From positions 10,726,001 through 10,790,000 of the forward strand of contig OX442319.1 in the NCBI GenBank assembly GCA_949358305.1: a stretch of 64,000 bases of DNA, written 5' to 3'. Position 1 is the stretch's first letter. The number at the start of each line of letters is the position of its first letter. The notes beneath the pieces are model-generated. The model did no database searches. It saw only the letters and a program-made list of their open reading frames with translations, and was not told where the DNA came from. The stretch is from Strigamia acuminata (Eukaryota; Arthropoda; Chilopoda; Geophilomorpha; Linotaeniidae). This document shows positions 54,774-64,000 of this stretch, piece after piece. The translations under genes and the position numbers were made by a program.

Positions 54774-55461
54774 GGTTGAATCGAATATTCGGTTTGCGTT
54801 GGGTTATTCGGTCAAATGTTAATCGCATAGCTGGCGCGGATGAATTTTAATCAACAGATTTTTATATCTATTTATTATTATGTATTCATATTTTATTTTA
54901 AGTTTAGTCGTAGCGTGTTTTTTATATCTTGATATCTAGATTTCATTAATCGTTACCGTATCATGAATCTGTAAACTGTATTGTTTCGAATATTAAAGTT
55001 TTGTACCAAAAGACTTTTGAAGTTAAATTCTACAAGTTAACTTACTTTCAGGTTAGAAATCAGAATAGGCATAAAAATAGTGCAAAAAATAAATGCTTAG
55101 GCAGATAATGCAATTTTTATGTGCAAAAATATGTAATTTGGCAAATAAATTCCATTTTTATGTGCAAAACTATCTGTAATTTGGCAGATAAATGGACATT
55201 TTGGCAAATAATTGCATATTTTGACAAATAATTACATATTTTGGCAGATAATTGCATATTTTGACAAATAAATTTAATTTTTATTTGCACAAACTGCACA
55301 TAAATGTAAATTTTATGTTCGAAAATGCAAATTTAGGGACGTACCGTAAGTAAATATATGAAAATTGACTTTTAATAAGGTCAAAATTGTTTCTTTTTTA
55401 AAATGAAAATCTTAAACTTTCTAGTCACAAATTGAATATCCTAACTAAAATATAATTTATT

Positions 55462-55796
55462 CTATGGAGTTTGATGGATAAATCTCTCTCGTTCTTTTCT
55501 TAAATACTCTTCCAATTTTTCATTTCCATCTCTTTGGTACGTAGTAGTGTTTAGGTGGAAGGCCTTCTTTCAGCATCACAAATTAGTGCAAGTAATTGTA
55601 ACGTATTTCGCCCCAACGGCCGCGAGAATGCCTTCTCAAACCCTTGAAAATGTGTCCTTTGCTGCAGAATGAATCAACTAGAAAAAAAATTTAAAAAAAT
55701 TAGAAATTAGCCAACGTATTCCTAGAAAAATTAAAAAATTGCATAGCAATACGTACCAACCCACAAATTAGACTTATATTCTACATTGTGATCCCT
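55462..55796 (-). pseudogene. mRpL22 3' fragment
   Basis: Matches the last two exons of the gene at 61278-62594 (GGCCGCGAGAATG, ACAAATTAGACTTATATTCT). Relative to the functional gene, five bases are missing in the codons for HYYDTY (GTACGTAGTAGTG against GTACGTATCGTAATAGTG), causing a frameshift. The match stops inside the penultimate exon at GATCCCT, where a MITE begins. The upstream exons are absent. Confidence 0.85.
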
Positions 55797-55802
55797 AAAT
55801 AC

Positions 55803-56231
55803 CTTGTTCGCACCAGAATGATTTTACTTGTGACCAACAAACAGGCTGGGCCCTCTGCATTTGAATCAAGTATGTGGTAATAATTAATTCCATTTTGCGT
55901 AAACGAATTTGGCGGCGCTGGCGCTGGCGCAACAGCTGCATCAATCTGTGGTGGTTTGCTGCTATTCGAGTGTTCACTTCATTTAACTTCGAAGACATAA
56001 CAAACAGCATCATTTCAAATTGTTGTGTTGTTAGTGTAGCCATTTTGATAATGATTGAGAACATCTCCTGGATTGCATTGTTTCTGTTTCCTGTTTGATC
56101 GTTCACACATGCCTGGATATGTGGGTTTTTGCTTTATGGCGCGAACGCTCTAGCCTGAACTTTTTAAGCTAATATCAGGCTAGAACCAGTTTTAAAAATT
56201 GGGCTAACCCAAACATTCTGGTGCGAACAAG
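55803..56231. mobile_element. MITE with inverted repeats at a duplication edge
   Basis: CTTGTTCGCACCAGAATG (55803-55820) and its exact complement (56214-56231); weaker matching may extend the repeats outward to CCTAA. A 103-codon open frame on the minus strand (55795-56106, MNDQTGNRNNAIQEMFSI) contains a basic RQRRQIRLRK stretch and could be a transposase remnant; no catalytic motif is visible. Confidence 0.65.
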
Positions 56232-56867
56232 TTATTAGGCATTGTTTGTAATTTAATGCGAGGTTTTTTTCATTACCAAATCAAGGAAAGCACGAACACA
56301 ACGTAAGAAGGAAGTGGTGCCTTCTTGCGACGAAAAAATGCAACCTATGTAACAAAAACGTCACGCAGCGCAGCCAACATGTTAGAGAATTTATAAACAT
56401 AGAAGGAATAACAGGAAACCGAGAAAGGGAGAGGAATTTGATAAAAATCATTGAAAGGCGTGGTAAAAAAAGGTGTTAAGAACCATTCATTAAAAAATAA
56501 AGGTATTTTTAACAATTTTTTATTTCAATAGAAGAATTATGAGAGTATTGGGACATTTTTAACAAAATACAGCTTCACAAATTTGTGTAAAATGGAAAAT
56601 GGTAAAAAAAAAAATTACACCTGAGTTTTGAGTATTAAACTCAAATATTTTCTTCACATCTTCTATTTTTTATAACAATATTTAAGCGATATTGTCTTTC
56701 ATTCAACAAATGAAAGACATAAGACAACACTTGCTGTCATTCCTGTGGGGAAATAAAACGTACGAGAGGATGTTAAAAATCAAAACAACATCTGCATCTT
56801 TAGCTTTTATTATACTGTATACTAGTATATGCAAGAAGTAGAGCACATTTCATATTTCATTTGATGG

Positions 56868-57446
56868 TCAGTGTCATGTCGGACCATTTCACGTCTCAGA
56901 AAGGCATGCGATAAAGCGCTCGATGAACTGGAGTAAGTTTTTTCATTTTTTTAAAATCAATTTTTAGTTTTTAGTTTTTATTTTATTTATAGGAAGGGAA
57001 GGAGCACGGACAGAAGGGATTAATGTTTTTTCTTTTCCTAACGTTTTTTTTCTTTTTCTTTCTTTTTTCTATAATGAAACAGACAACCAGGCGGTGAAAT
57101 AAAAGACACGGCAAACGCTTCACCTCCTCCGCCTCCTCCTCTGCCAGTGGTAGCTGCGGAAGAAAAAAAAAGAAGAGTTTCGTCTGTTGCATCACTGTCG
57201 CCGCCGCCGCCGCCAAAACCGATGCCGATGCCGAAGACTTATGAACCGGGGACGAGCCCGGTTCATACTGAAGAAGAGATTGAATTTGAACGCCTAGATG
57301 CAATAAGGCGAAGCTGTCCAGCGAGTACACGGGTGCTATCAACCCGACGCACCAATTTCTTACTTAAAAATCTAACTTTAAAAAAAAAAATGAAATGTAC
57401 CGCACAAACGGAGAACGAAGGGGTGAATCACTGTCGTATTTGGTGA
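56868..57446 (+). CDS. candidate two-exon Pro-rich coding fragment
   Basis: An exon ending RTISRLRKACDKALDELE at a GTAAGT donor (56933) joins in frame, across an intron of about 150 bp with acceptor GAAACAG (57082), to QPGGEIKDTANAS, polyproline tracts (PPPPPPLPVV, LSPPPPPKPMPMP), YEPGTSPVHTEEEIEFERLD and a basic end. No start codon is visible in the first exon. Family not recognised. An inverted repeat TGAACCGGG/CCCGGTTCA lies within it. Could be a real gene's 3' end or an old fragment. Confidence 0.3.
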
Positions 57447-58319
57447 AAGTACTTACAAAAAATTTCGAAATCATGAAATTAAACTTTCAATTTTAATTTT
57501 ACTTTTAACACTGTATCACTGTATTCTTAATAAAAAAAAAATACAGGCTTATTATTATTATTATTTGTATTCACTACCATCAGTACAACCGTCAGTAAAT
57601 GGATAAAATAAAATTGAAAGAATAAAATTCAGTTAGGAAGATGATAAGAAAAGTGTGACCAGCTACCCCTGCAGCCTGATCACTGTGCTGCAACACAGTG
57701 TGCACTGTGTAATGTATCACTTGCGCGTCGTGTCAGTTGCGCATCTTGGGGAATCCTGATCGTGATCGTGTGTGTGTTGCGTCCAGCACCTCGTTGTTTA
57801 AAGTTTTTTTTAATGGAGTTGATAAAAAAGTCAGTTTTTTCTCACCAAACAAATCAGCTGAAATAAAGCCAGCCATTGTGGCAAAAATTAAATTTCTACT
57901 GCAAAAATACTCAATTTCTTCAATAAATGTATTCAAATTTGCATTATTGTGCAAGTAAACAAAAAAAAACAACCGTATTTTTTTAATGCCTAAATTATTT
58001 TATTTTCTAAGAATAAAAAATTTCAATTTGCTGATTTGTTTTCCTTTTTTAAAAAAAAACAGTTAACTTAAGGTGACTAAGATAAGTTGGATAGTACTAA
58101 TTTTATCGTGCTTTACAACTTTGTAATTGGAAATTTTGCTCTATATCGACCAGCTAACGAGTTAGCGAATGAAAAGTGCATTGTTGCATGTCTGGCATGA
58201 AATTTGATTACACCATTGGATTCGTCATCCCTACTTTGCTATAGACTAGTCTGCTACGATTTTTAAAAAAGCGTATACTTATTCTGGAAATTGACTGGGG
58301 CATCTTAAACGAAACACCC
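57447..58319. other. intergenic, no supported gene
   Basis: AT-rich with a short TTATTATTA run at 57551. No coding, RNA or repeat signal is convincing. Confidence 0.45.
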
Positions 58320-58880
58320 TAGTATACTAGTGTGGGCATTTCAAAAATGTGAAAAAATTTGACCTCTGACTTTTTCTTCAAGGTCATTTCAACTCTAACT
58401 TTTAAACTTGTGGTGATTCCAAATCACCTGAGAAATAATTAATAGTAATTATTACGTTGCTAAGTCTTATCGCCAGAGTACGCTTGAAACATCGACTAGA
58501 CGGACTAGTCTCGTGTTTCTGCGAGCCTGCATAATCACGATGATTCGCATATGACGTCACGTTGAATATATAAGCCCGTGCTTGATCGGAAACGACATTA
58601 CAGTTACCATTTTCAGCATCAGCACCATTCACCTCACCACATTTGTTTAACGTAGCCAATCTACGTTAGAACAAATATCCGAACGATATTCGTTTAATTC
58701 GCACGAGAAAGCGAATTCTCGCGTGTTCATAATAACACGTGGAAAACTTCCTAGACAACCAAGCAGACCACGCGTAGGCCTAAACAATCGAAGCCTCCAT
58801 TGTTTAGCAGCGACTCGTATTCGCAGCAGAATCCGAGGACCAACAACACATCTGATTTAACATACCGTATATTTTATTAG
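58320..58880. other. LTR-like or promoter-like stretch
   Basis: A locally less AT-rich block with a TATATAAG box at 58567-58574, an upstream inverted pair (GACTAGACGGACTAGTC) and several short inverted repeats (CGAATTCTCGCG). It looks like a solo LTR with its promoter, but no target duplication or TG..CA ends could be fixed. The 85-codon minus-strand open frame here has no domain. Confidence 0.25.
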
Positions 58881-58893
58881 TAAGTGTATTTAA

Positions 58894-59350
58894 CACTAGA
58901 ACGGCCGGAATTTCCGCCTACCTAGAACGGCCAAAACCGGTCAAAATAACCGGTTGCAATAACGTGAACAATACGTGCACCAAATGTGCGAAATACTTTC
59001 AAAATACGTGCACAATACGTGCATACAACGTATTGGCATCAAATTGATTCAATAATACGCGAAATATGCGAAGAAAATACCAAAACAAAAATTGATGGTT
59101 ATTATAAAACCTGATAAAATTAAATTTCCGTTTTTAATTTTATCAGATTTTATAAAAACCATCAATTTTTGTTTTGGTATTTTCTTCGCATGTTTCGCGT
59201 GTTACTGAATCAGTTTGATGCCAAAACGTTGAATGCACGTATTGTGCACGTATTGTACACGTTTGGTGCACGATTAGTGCAGTCTGGTGCACGTATTGTT
59301 CAGATGATTTCAACCGGTCATTTTGACCGGTTTCGGCCGTTCTAGGTCAA
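58894..59350. mobile_element. TTAA-type foldback MITE, second copy
   Basis: Left end TTAA plus CACTAGAACGGCCGG; right end GGCCGTTCTAG, decayed before TTAA. The arms are inverted over most of their length (AATACCAAAACAAAAATTGA against its complement near 59160), so the strand can fold into one hairpin. Same ends and ACCGGTCA palindromes as 36155-36763. Confidence 0.75.
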
Positions 59351-59442
59351 TTTACTTTTTTTTCATTATTTCTCAGTAAAAAAAATGTAGAGAAATTATA
59401 TTATTTTTTCAGTTTAAAGGAAGACTGACTCAACGAGACTGG

Positions 59443-59525
59443 GTCACTTCTTCGAAATTCACTTCTCAGACAGTGGAAATTTAAAAAGACATTCAACAAC
59501 ACATACTGGAAAAGAGCGATTCTTT
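59443..59525 (+). pseudogene. C2H2 zinc-finger remnant upstream of methyltransferase copy 3
   Basis: One frame reads HFSDSGNLKRHSTTHTGKER followed by FFF and a stop; SGNLKRHxxTHTG is the helix and linker of a C2H2 finger. The zinc-binding cysteines are lost. It ends about 10 bp before the ATG of the methyltransferase-like gene. Confidence 0.5.
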
Positions 59526-59535
59526 TTTTAAAATC

Positions 59536-60698
59536 ATGGATCAACAATTTTACCATCCTACAATATTGCTCAGTCTGATTCCGGAAGAGTTGAAAAATCA
59601 AATTGAGGACGCATGTGATCAATTGGGCGACGTTTACAATTATAAAACGCCGTGTAATCCTTTGCCGTTGAATTTCGAACATAACCCAATGTTAAAACTA
59701 GCGTACATCTATCGATATTACGCGATCCATGGAGTGGCGGTTCGACAATGTTGGACGATGTTGATGGAAACAGCGGATCTGGGATTCAAAGATTTCGTTC
59801 GAGAAAAATCTGAGATGAACGTTTTTTGCGTTGGCGGGGGTCCGGGAACCGATTTAGTTGGGTTTTGTCAGTTTTTGGATAATTGTAAAATCCAAATTAA
59901 ACTAAATCCAACAATTTTGGATTACCACAACTGGTCGACTGAAGCGAAGAAAGTGATGTCAAACATACGTGGAAGCGATGCGTATGGCATTGCCAACTTC
60001 AAATACATAAAATACGATTTATTCGAGGTATAAACGAAACTTTTATCTCTTTCTAATTAAATTTTTGTTTTTATCTATTAAAATGTTCATTTTTGCACTT
60101 AAGTAATGCATCTTTGCATCGAAATTATTATAGTCACTGATTTTCTTGCAAATTTTATCTCCAGTCGCCATTAAATGGAAATGTAGTTGAAGCAATCGGT
60201 AAGGCCGACGTCGTTACGGTTGTGAAGTTTTTGAGTGCCGTTGTGGGTGGTGCCGAAGGGTTTTTTAAATTTCAGGTACGGTGTTGAGAATTGTCATTTT
60301 GGCCTTCATTTTGATTTTATAAAATTGATTTTTTTGTCTTTCCAGGCTTTGCTACAAGCCATGAAAATGAATTCATGGCTGTTTTTTGTGGACAGTGGGA
60401 AGATTTCGAACGGAAGGATGAATTCAGCCGCTCGAGGAGCTGGTCTGGATTTAGTCAGTGAAGTAAGTTAAATGTCCCATTGAAACAACACTTTTGTCTT
60501 ACTTTTTTTTTAAAATTTGAACTTTAGGTATCCGATTGGATTGTCCTTTCGGCAAGTGAAAAGTCGCTGATGGAAGGTGCTCAGTTGAGAACAGCGCCAT
60601 TGCAGAAGACACTTGTGTATTCTTCGTTGTGGATTAAGAGAGATATAACTGCTCAGCAAAAACCTTCTGCCTCCAGTGCGACACACGAGGTTAAATAG
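59536..60698 (+). CDS. SAM methyltransferase-like protein, copy 3
   Basis: Exons 59536-60027, 60165-60275, 60346-60462 and 60528-60698, all phase 0; 296 aa. Starts MDQQFYHPTILLSLIPEEL. Motif I reads VFCVGGGPGTDLVGFCQFL, then PTILDYHNWS, DVVTVVKFLSAVVGGAEGF (the two Asp of the other copies replaced by Gly), MKMNSWLFFVDSG and SSLWIKRDI. A ten-residue longer C-terminus than copy 2. mRpL22 follows on the opposite strand. Confidence 0.75.
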
Positions 60699-61277
60699 TA
60701 GCTATTTTTTAGCTTATTTTTTTTAAAAACCCTTTGCCGAATGTTAATCGGAGATCGCAGATGAATTCTATTCGACAGTTTTTATATCTATATATTATTA
60801 TGTATTCATATATTATTTTAAGTTTTGTCGGGTGTTTTTTATAGCTTGATTAATCGTTACCATATCATGTGTCTGTAAACTATGTTTTGAATATAAAAGT
60901 TTTGAACGAAAAGACTTTTGAAGTTAAATTATCCAAGTTAACTTACTTTCAGGCTAGAAATCAGAATAGGCATAAAGGTAATGCAAAAAATAAATGCTTA
61001 GGCAGATAAATGCAATTTTTATGTGCAAAAATTAAAAATATATAATTTGGCAAATAAATTCCATTTTTATGTGCAAAAATATCTGTAATTTGACAGATAA
61101 ATGTTCATTTTGGCAGATAAATTTTATTTTTATTTGCACAAACTGCATATAAATGTAAATTTTATGTTCGAAAATGCAAATTGACTTTTAAGAAGGTCAA
61201 AATTGTTTCTTTTTTAAAATGAAAATCTTAAACCTTCTAGTCACAAATTGAATATCCTAACTAAAATATAATTTATT

Positions 61278-62594
61278 TTATGGCGTTTGATGGATAAATC
61301 TCTCTCGTTCTTTTCTTAAATACTCTTCCAATTTTTCATTTCCATCTCTTTGGTACGTATCGTAATAGTGTTTAGGCGGAAGGCCTTCTTTCAGCATCAC
61401 AAAATAGTGCAAGTAATTGTAACGTATTTCGCCCCAACGGCCGCGAGAATGTCTTCTCAAACCCTTGAAAATATGTCCTTTGCTGCAGAATGAATCAGCT
61501 AAAAAGAAATTTAAAAAAAATTAAAAATTGGCCAACATATTCCTAGAAAAATTAAAAAATTGCATAGCAATACGTACCAACCCACAAATTAGACTTATAT
61601 TCTACATTGTGATCCCTTACAGCCATTTCTTGAGCTTCTTCGATGACCTAGTAAGTACAAACAATAAGACAATGCACTTAAATGAGTTTTTCAAACAGAA
61701 AATGCAGTATTCCAGTTAGAAAAGGCTCTTAAATACAGTTTTTCACCCTAAAAATGCCCTTAAATACAGTTTTTCACCCTAAAAATGCTCTTAAATACTG
61801 TTTTTCACCCTAAAAATGCCCTTAAATATTGTTTTTCACCCTAAAAATGCTCTTAAATACTGTTTTTCACCCTAAAAATGCTATAAATCTGATTTCCATG
61901 CAACATTCGCACCTTTTAAACAAAAAATTGGCATTTCAACGTAGAAAAATCACATTTTTTGTGTCACATCGACATTTCCCCATCTATAAACCCAATTTTC
62001 CCTTTTCCGACAATCCAATCATCATTAATTCATCAAAAAATAAACCTCTTTCGCAATTGCAGCTCCTTTATCCGGCAAAAACGCCAACTGTTTCAAAGCC
62101 TCGTCAACAGTCAATCCACGAACCTAAAAAATCAAAATATTAAAAATATTAAAAACTTTTTCGGATAGTTTCACTTTATACGCACCAAAATAGCTACATA
62201 GTACATTTTCTTCGGACTGTACCTAATCTGTCCTCGCATATGACAAACCCACTGCAACCAAAATAATTAAAATTAAAAATTTTAGTTAAATTTAACAAAA
62301 AAAAAATTATGGAAAAATTAGCATACAGCTGGTCGTTTCTCTTCGCCGAGTTCTTGGGGCGGATAAAGAAGTTTATTTTTGGATTTCCATTTTCTAGGAA
62401 TAGTTATTTCGCCCGTGTCTTTATTCATGTGATGATTAGTCGTCGAAGTGTGAAATAAATTGTTGAGTTGGAAAGTTGAACATGACGGCAGAATCCTCGA
62501 TGTTGCACGCAAAGCAGCTATTAATAAAAATAGATTTTCAATTCGTTTTTTGACATAAATATTAAAATAATTTACCAATTGCCGGCACGATCAT
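61278..62594 (-). CDS. mRpL22: mitochondrial large-subunit ribosomal protein uL22m
   Basis: Structural protein of the mitochondrial ribosome, near the exit tunnel. Minus-strand exons 62576-62594, 62327-62517, 62186-62251, 62046-62123, 61578-61647 and 61278-61498 join to exactly 215 codons (214 aa; human about 206). The first exons encode a Ser/Arg-rich mitochondrial presequence (ALRATSRILPSCSTFQ), then IPRKWKSKNKLLYPPQELGE, RGQIRYSPKKMYYVAIL, VRGLTVDEALKQLAFLPDKG, EEAQEMAVRDHNVEYKSNLW and GRWGEIRYNYLHYFVMLKEG. All junctions use GT-AG sites. Complete and intact; the fragment at 55462 is its duplicated remnant. Confidence 0.93.
61730..61880. repeat. tandem repeat in an mRpL22 intron
   Basis: About five copies of a 31-bp unit (TTTTTCACCCTAAAAATGCT plus CTTAAATACAG or variants). 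The unit is absent from the truncated mRpL22 copy because that copy ends before this intron. Confidence 0.85.
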
Positions 62595-63447
62595 TTCTAA
62601 AATTCACCAAAATAACAAATATGGATGCCGGTGACTGCAGCGCTAGTGTGGTAAACGATAGTAACTTTGACTTTGTTGATATGACGTAGTGTAGTGAGCT
62701 GCGAATACTGCGTGTTTACACAAATCGTGACGTAATTTTGAAATAAGAGGAGGAAAGTAAGCGAAATTCTAAGTACAGTAGCCTAGAACAAACACTATAC
62801 CTTTTATACAAATTAATAATGAAGAAAATATGCAGAGGAATGAAATAAATTCCATCATTTTTTAATAAAATAAATAAATAAATTTATGTGTTTATTATTT
62901 ATTATTTATTTAATTTAAATTATCTGTTTTAAATTTAACGTACAAATAAATGTAAAAAATCAAACAAATTTAATTAAATTGGACATCTGGTGTGCAAATT
63001 CCATTCATTCAATCCCCACGGGTAAATGACCACCTGCCAACTTGACCCACCACCTTTTAAAGCCACCTCAACACAAAGTAATCAATAGAGGGCACCTTGG
63101 ATCTCTCAGATTCAAATTTCATCATCCATGGCATCAAAGTTCAACCAAAATAAAACCCTCTCCGCTTTAATCTCATAAAAAACAAACAACCAGGAAGCGA
63201 ATCCAAAATTCCAAATTACATAACCCTTTTATTTATTCAGTCATTCAATCCCTCACAGAAAAATCATTTAAATAAAACAACAAAAAATAAAAAATAAACG
63301 CACAGCACAAAGCGCCCTCATTGGGAAAGAATTGACACTAGGCCCTGAAAACAACATGTCCACGAATGAGTTACGACTTGGCCAGTTCATGTGCATTTTT
63401 ATTATCGAGATGAACTGATTCGCAGCCTCAGTTTAGGTATAACAAAA
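62595..63447. other. intergenic between mRpL22 and an LRR gene
   Basis: AT-rich spacer with TAAATAAATAAA runs near 62870. It contains the 5' flanks of the two divergent genes. No further gene is seen. Confidence 0.5.
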
Positions 63448-63886
63448 ATGGAACACTTTTTAATTCTCATTTTCCTTCCTTATTTGCTAAGCCAATGCCC
63501 ATCAGCGCCCACTGTTGCACCCCCGTGCGCGTGTGTGTCTGTTGCACGGCACTGGACCGTCGAGTGCTCGAAGGTGGGCGAACTGAAAACCGAAGACATT
63601 TTGTGTTGCGACAGGACCGCGAGTGAGCAGAGCGAGGTCGAAGCGAAAGACGTGCTGGAATTGGTCACCGTCGGGAGTCGATTGGAGAAATTCGACTTTA
63701 AATTGGTGGAAAACATGACGAATTTGCAAGTGTTGAATTTATCTCGCAGTGGGATCCGCGAGGTGGACTGGGACAACTGCCAGATGGATAGTCTGAGGGA
63801 GTTGGATTTATCGCACAACCAGATCGAAAACACGACCAAGAATTTTTTTATTTGTAATGGGAATATCAAAAAGTTAGGTTTGCATG
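63448..63886 (+). CDS. LRR protein, first exon only (runs off the window)
   Basis: Starts MEHFLILIFLPYLLSQ, a signal peptide. A cysteine-flanked N-terminal cap follows (PPCACVSVARHWTVECSKV to ILCCDR), then leucine-rich repeats: LEKFDFKLVENMTNLQVLNL, SRSGIREVDWDNCQMDSLRE, LDLSHNQIENTTKNFF. The exon ends at a GTGAGT donor (63887). The gene continues beyond 64000, so receptor, proteoglycan or adhesion type cannot be decided. The in-frame ATG at 63391 would place residues before the signal peptide and is not used. Confidence 0.75.
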
Positions 63887-64000
63887 GTGAGTGAGGTGGG
63901 CAGAATGCCAGGTTTTGATTTTATTTTTGTTTTGTGTGTGCGGATGTGGGATGCGAGGAGTTAATTTGATTGTTTTTGGGCGTTTTGGAAGGAGGTGAGA

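Noticed and set aside
57235-57275. Hairpin TGAACCGGG..CCCGGTTCA as a regulatory RNA
   Set aside because: Short stem with a 6-base loop inside a possible coding exon; no supporting context.
58402-58659. 85-codon minus-strand open frame
   Set aside because: Lies in the promoter-like/LTR-like block with no recognisable domain.
1-64000. tRNA, rRNA or snRNA genes
   Set aside because: No B-box with matching A-box and cloverleaf, and no rRNA-like block, was found by eye; a covariance-model scan would be decisive.

Overview
This is eukaryotic, animal nuclear DNA. Genes have spliced GT-AG exons with short introns, AT-rich intergenic DNA, TATA promoters and many non-autonomous transposons. Metazoan families are recognisable: SANBR/KIAA1841, DUS4L, MED19, CD2BP2, canonical poly(A) polymerase, mitochondrial ribosomal protein uL22m, Ly6/uPAR, papilin-type cassettes and an LRR ectodomain. 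Introns of roughly 50-80 bp and the gene set suggest an ecdysozoan, most likely an arthropod (a springtail-like hexapod would fit), but the species cannot be named from the sequence.

Layout. 1-2480: flank with a hAT-type MITE. 2483-6210 (-): SANBR-like gene, exons joined by protein homology, with three transposons in its introns. 6468-8685 (+): complete DUS4L with a GC-AG intron. 9.7-22.4 kb: a young cluster of two interleaved families. One is a BTB/BACK-like family of about 180 aa (four copies sharing a TATA promoter block). The other is an alpha-crystallin/HSP20-like family (four copies plus a fragment), two members of which carry long minisatellite-encoded Arg/Asp/Glu tails. A broken C2H2 zinc-finger gene and a truncated LINE also lie here. 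23.0-29.6 kb: a giant secreted, essentially cysteine-free repeat protein of about 2,020-2,080 aa, recognised as no known family. 29.6-30.6 kb: a TIR element with a 9-bp target duplication that carries a decayed string of papilin cassettes. 30.6-37.2 kb: locally duplicated repeat units around two Ly6 genes, one intact and one fused to the 3' end of the giant gene. 38.0-47.4 kb: MED19, a broken CD2BP2 copy, a RING-H2 gene, methyltransferase-like copy 1, a single-exon poly(A) polymerase and a 4-TM gene with two decayed copies. 47.6-53.4 kb: transposon-rich, no gene seen. 53.5-62.6 kb: methyltransferase-like copies 2 and 3, each followed by mRpL22 sequence (pseudogene after copy 2, functional gene after copy 3), which shows a segmental duplication. 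63.4 kb to the end: first exon of an LRR receptor-like gene.

The conserved genes (DUS4L, SANBR, MED19, PAP, mRpL22) are housekeeping or RNA-processing genes with no shared pathway. The most novel content is the giant Cys-free secreted repeat protein, the BTB/ACD-like cluster and the papilin-carrying transposon. Exon joins were made by eye from splice motifs, reading phase and remembered family alignments; no search or transcript data were available.
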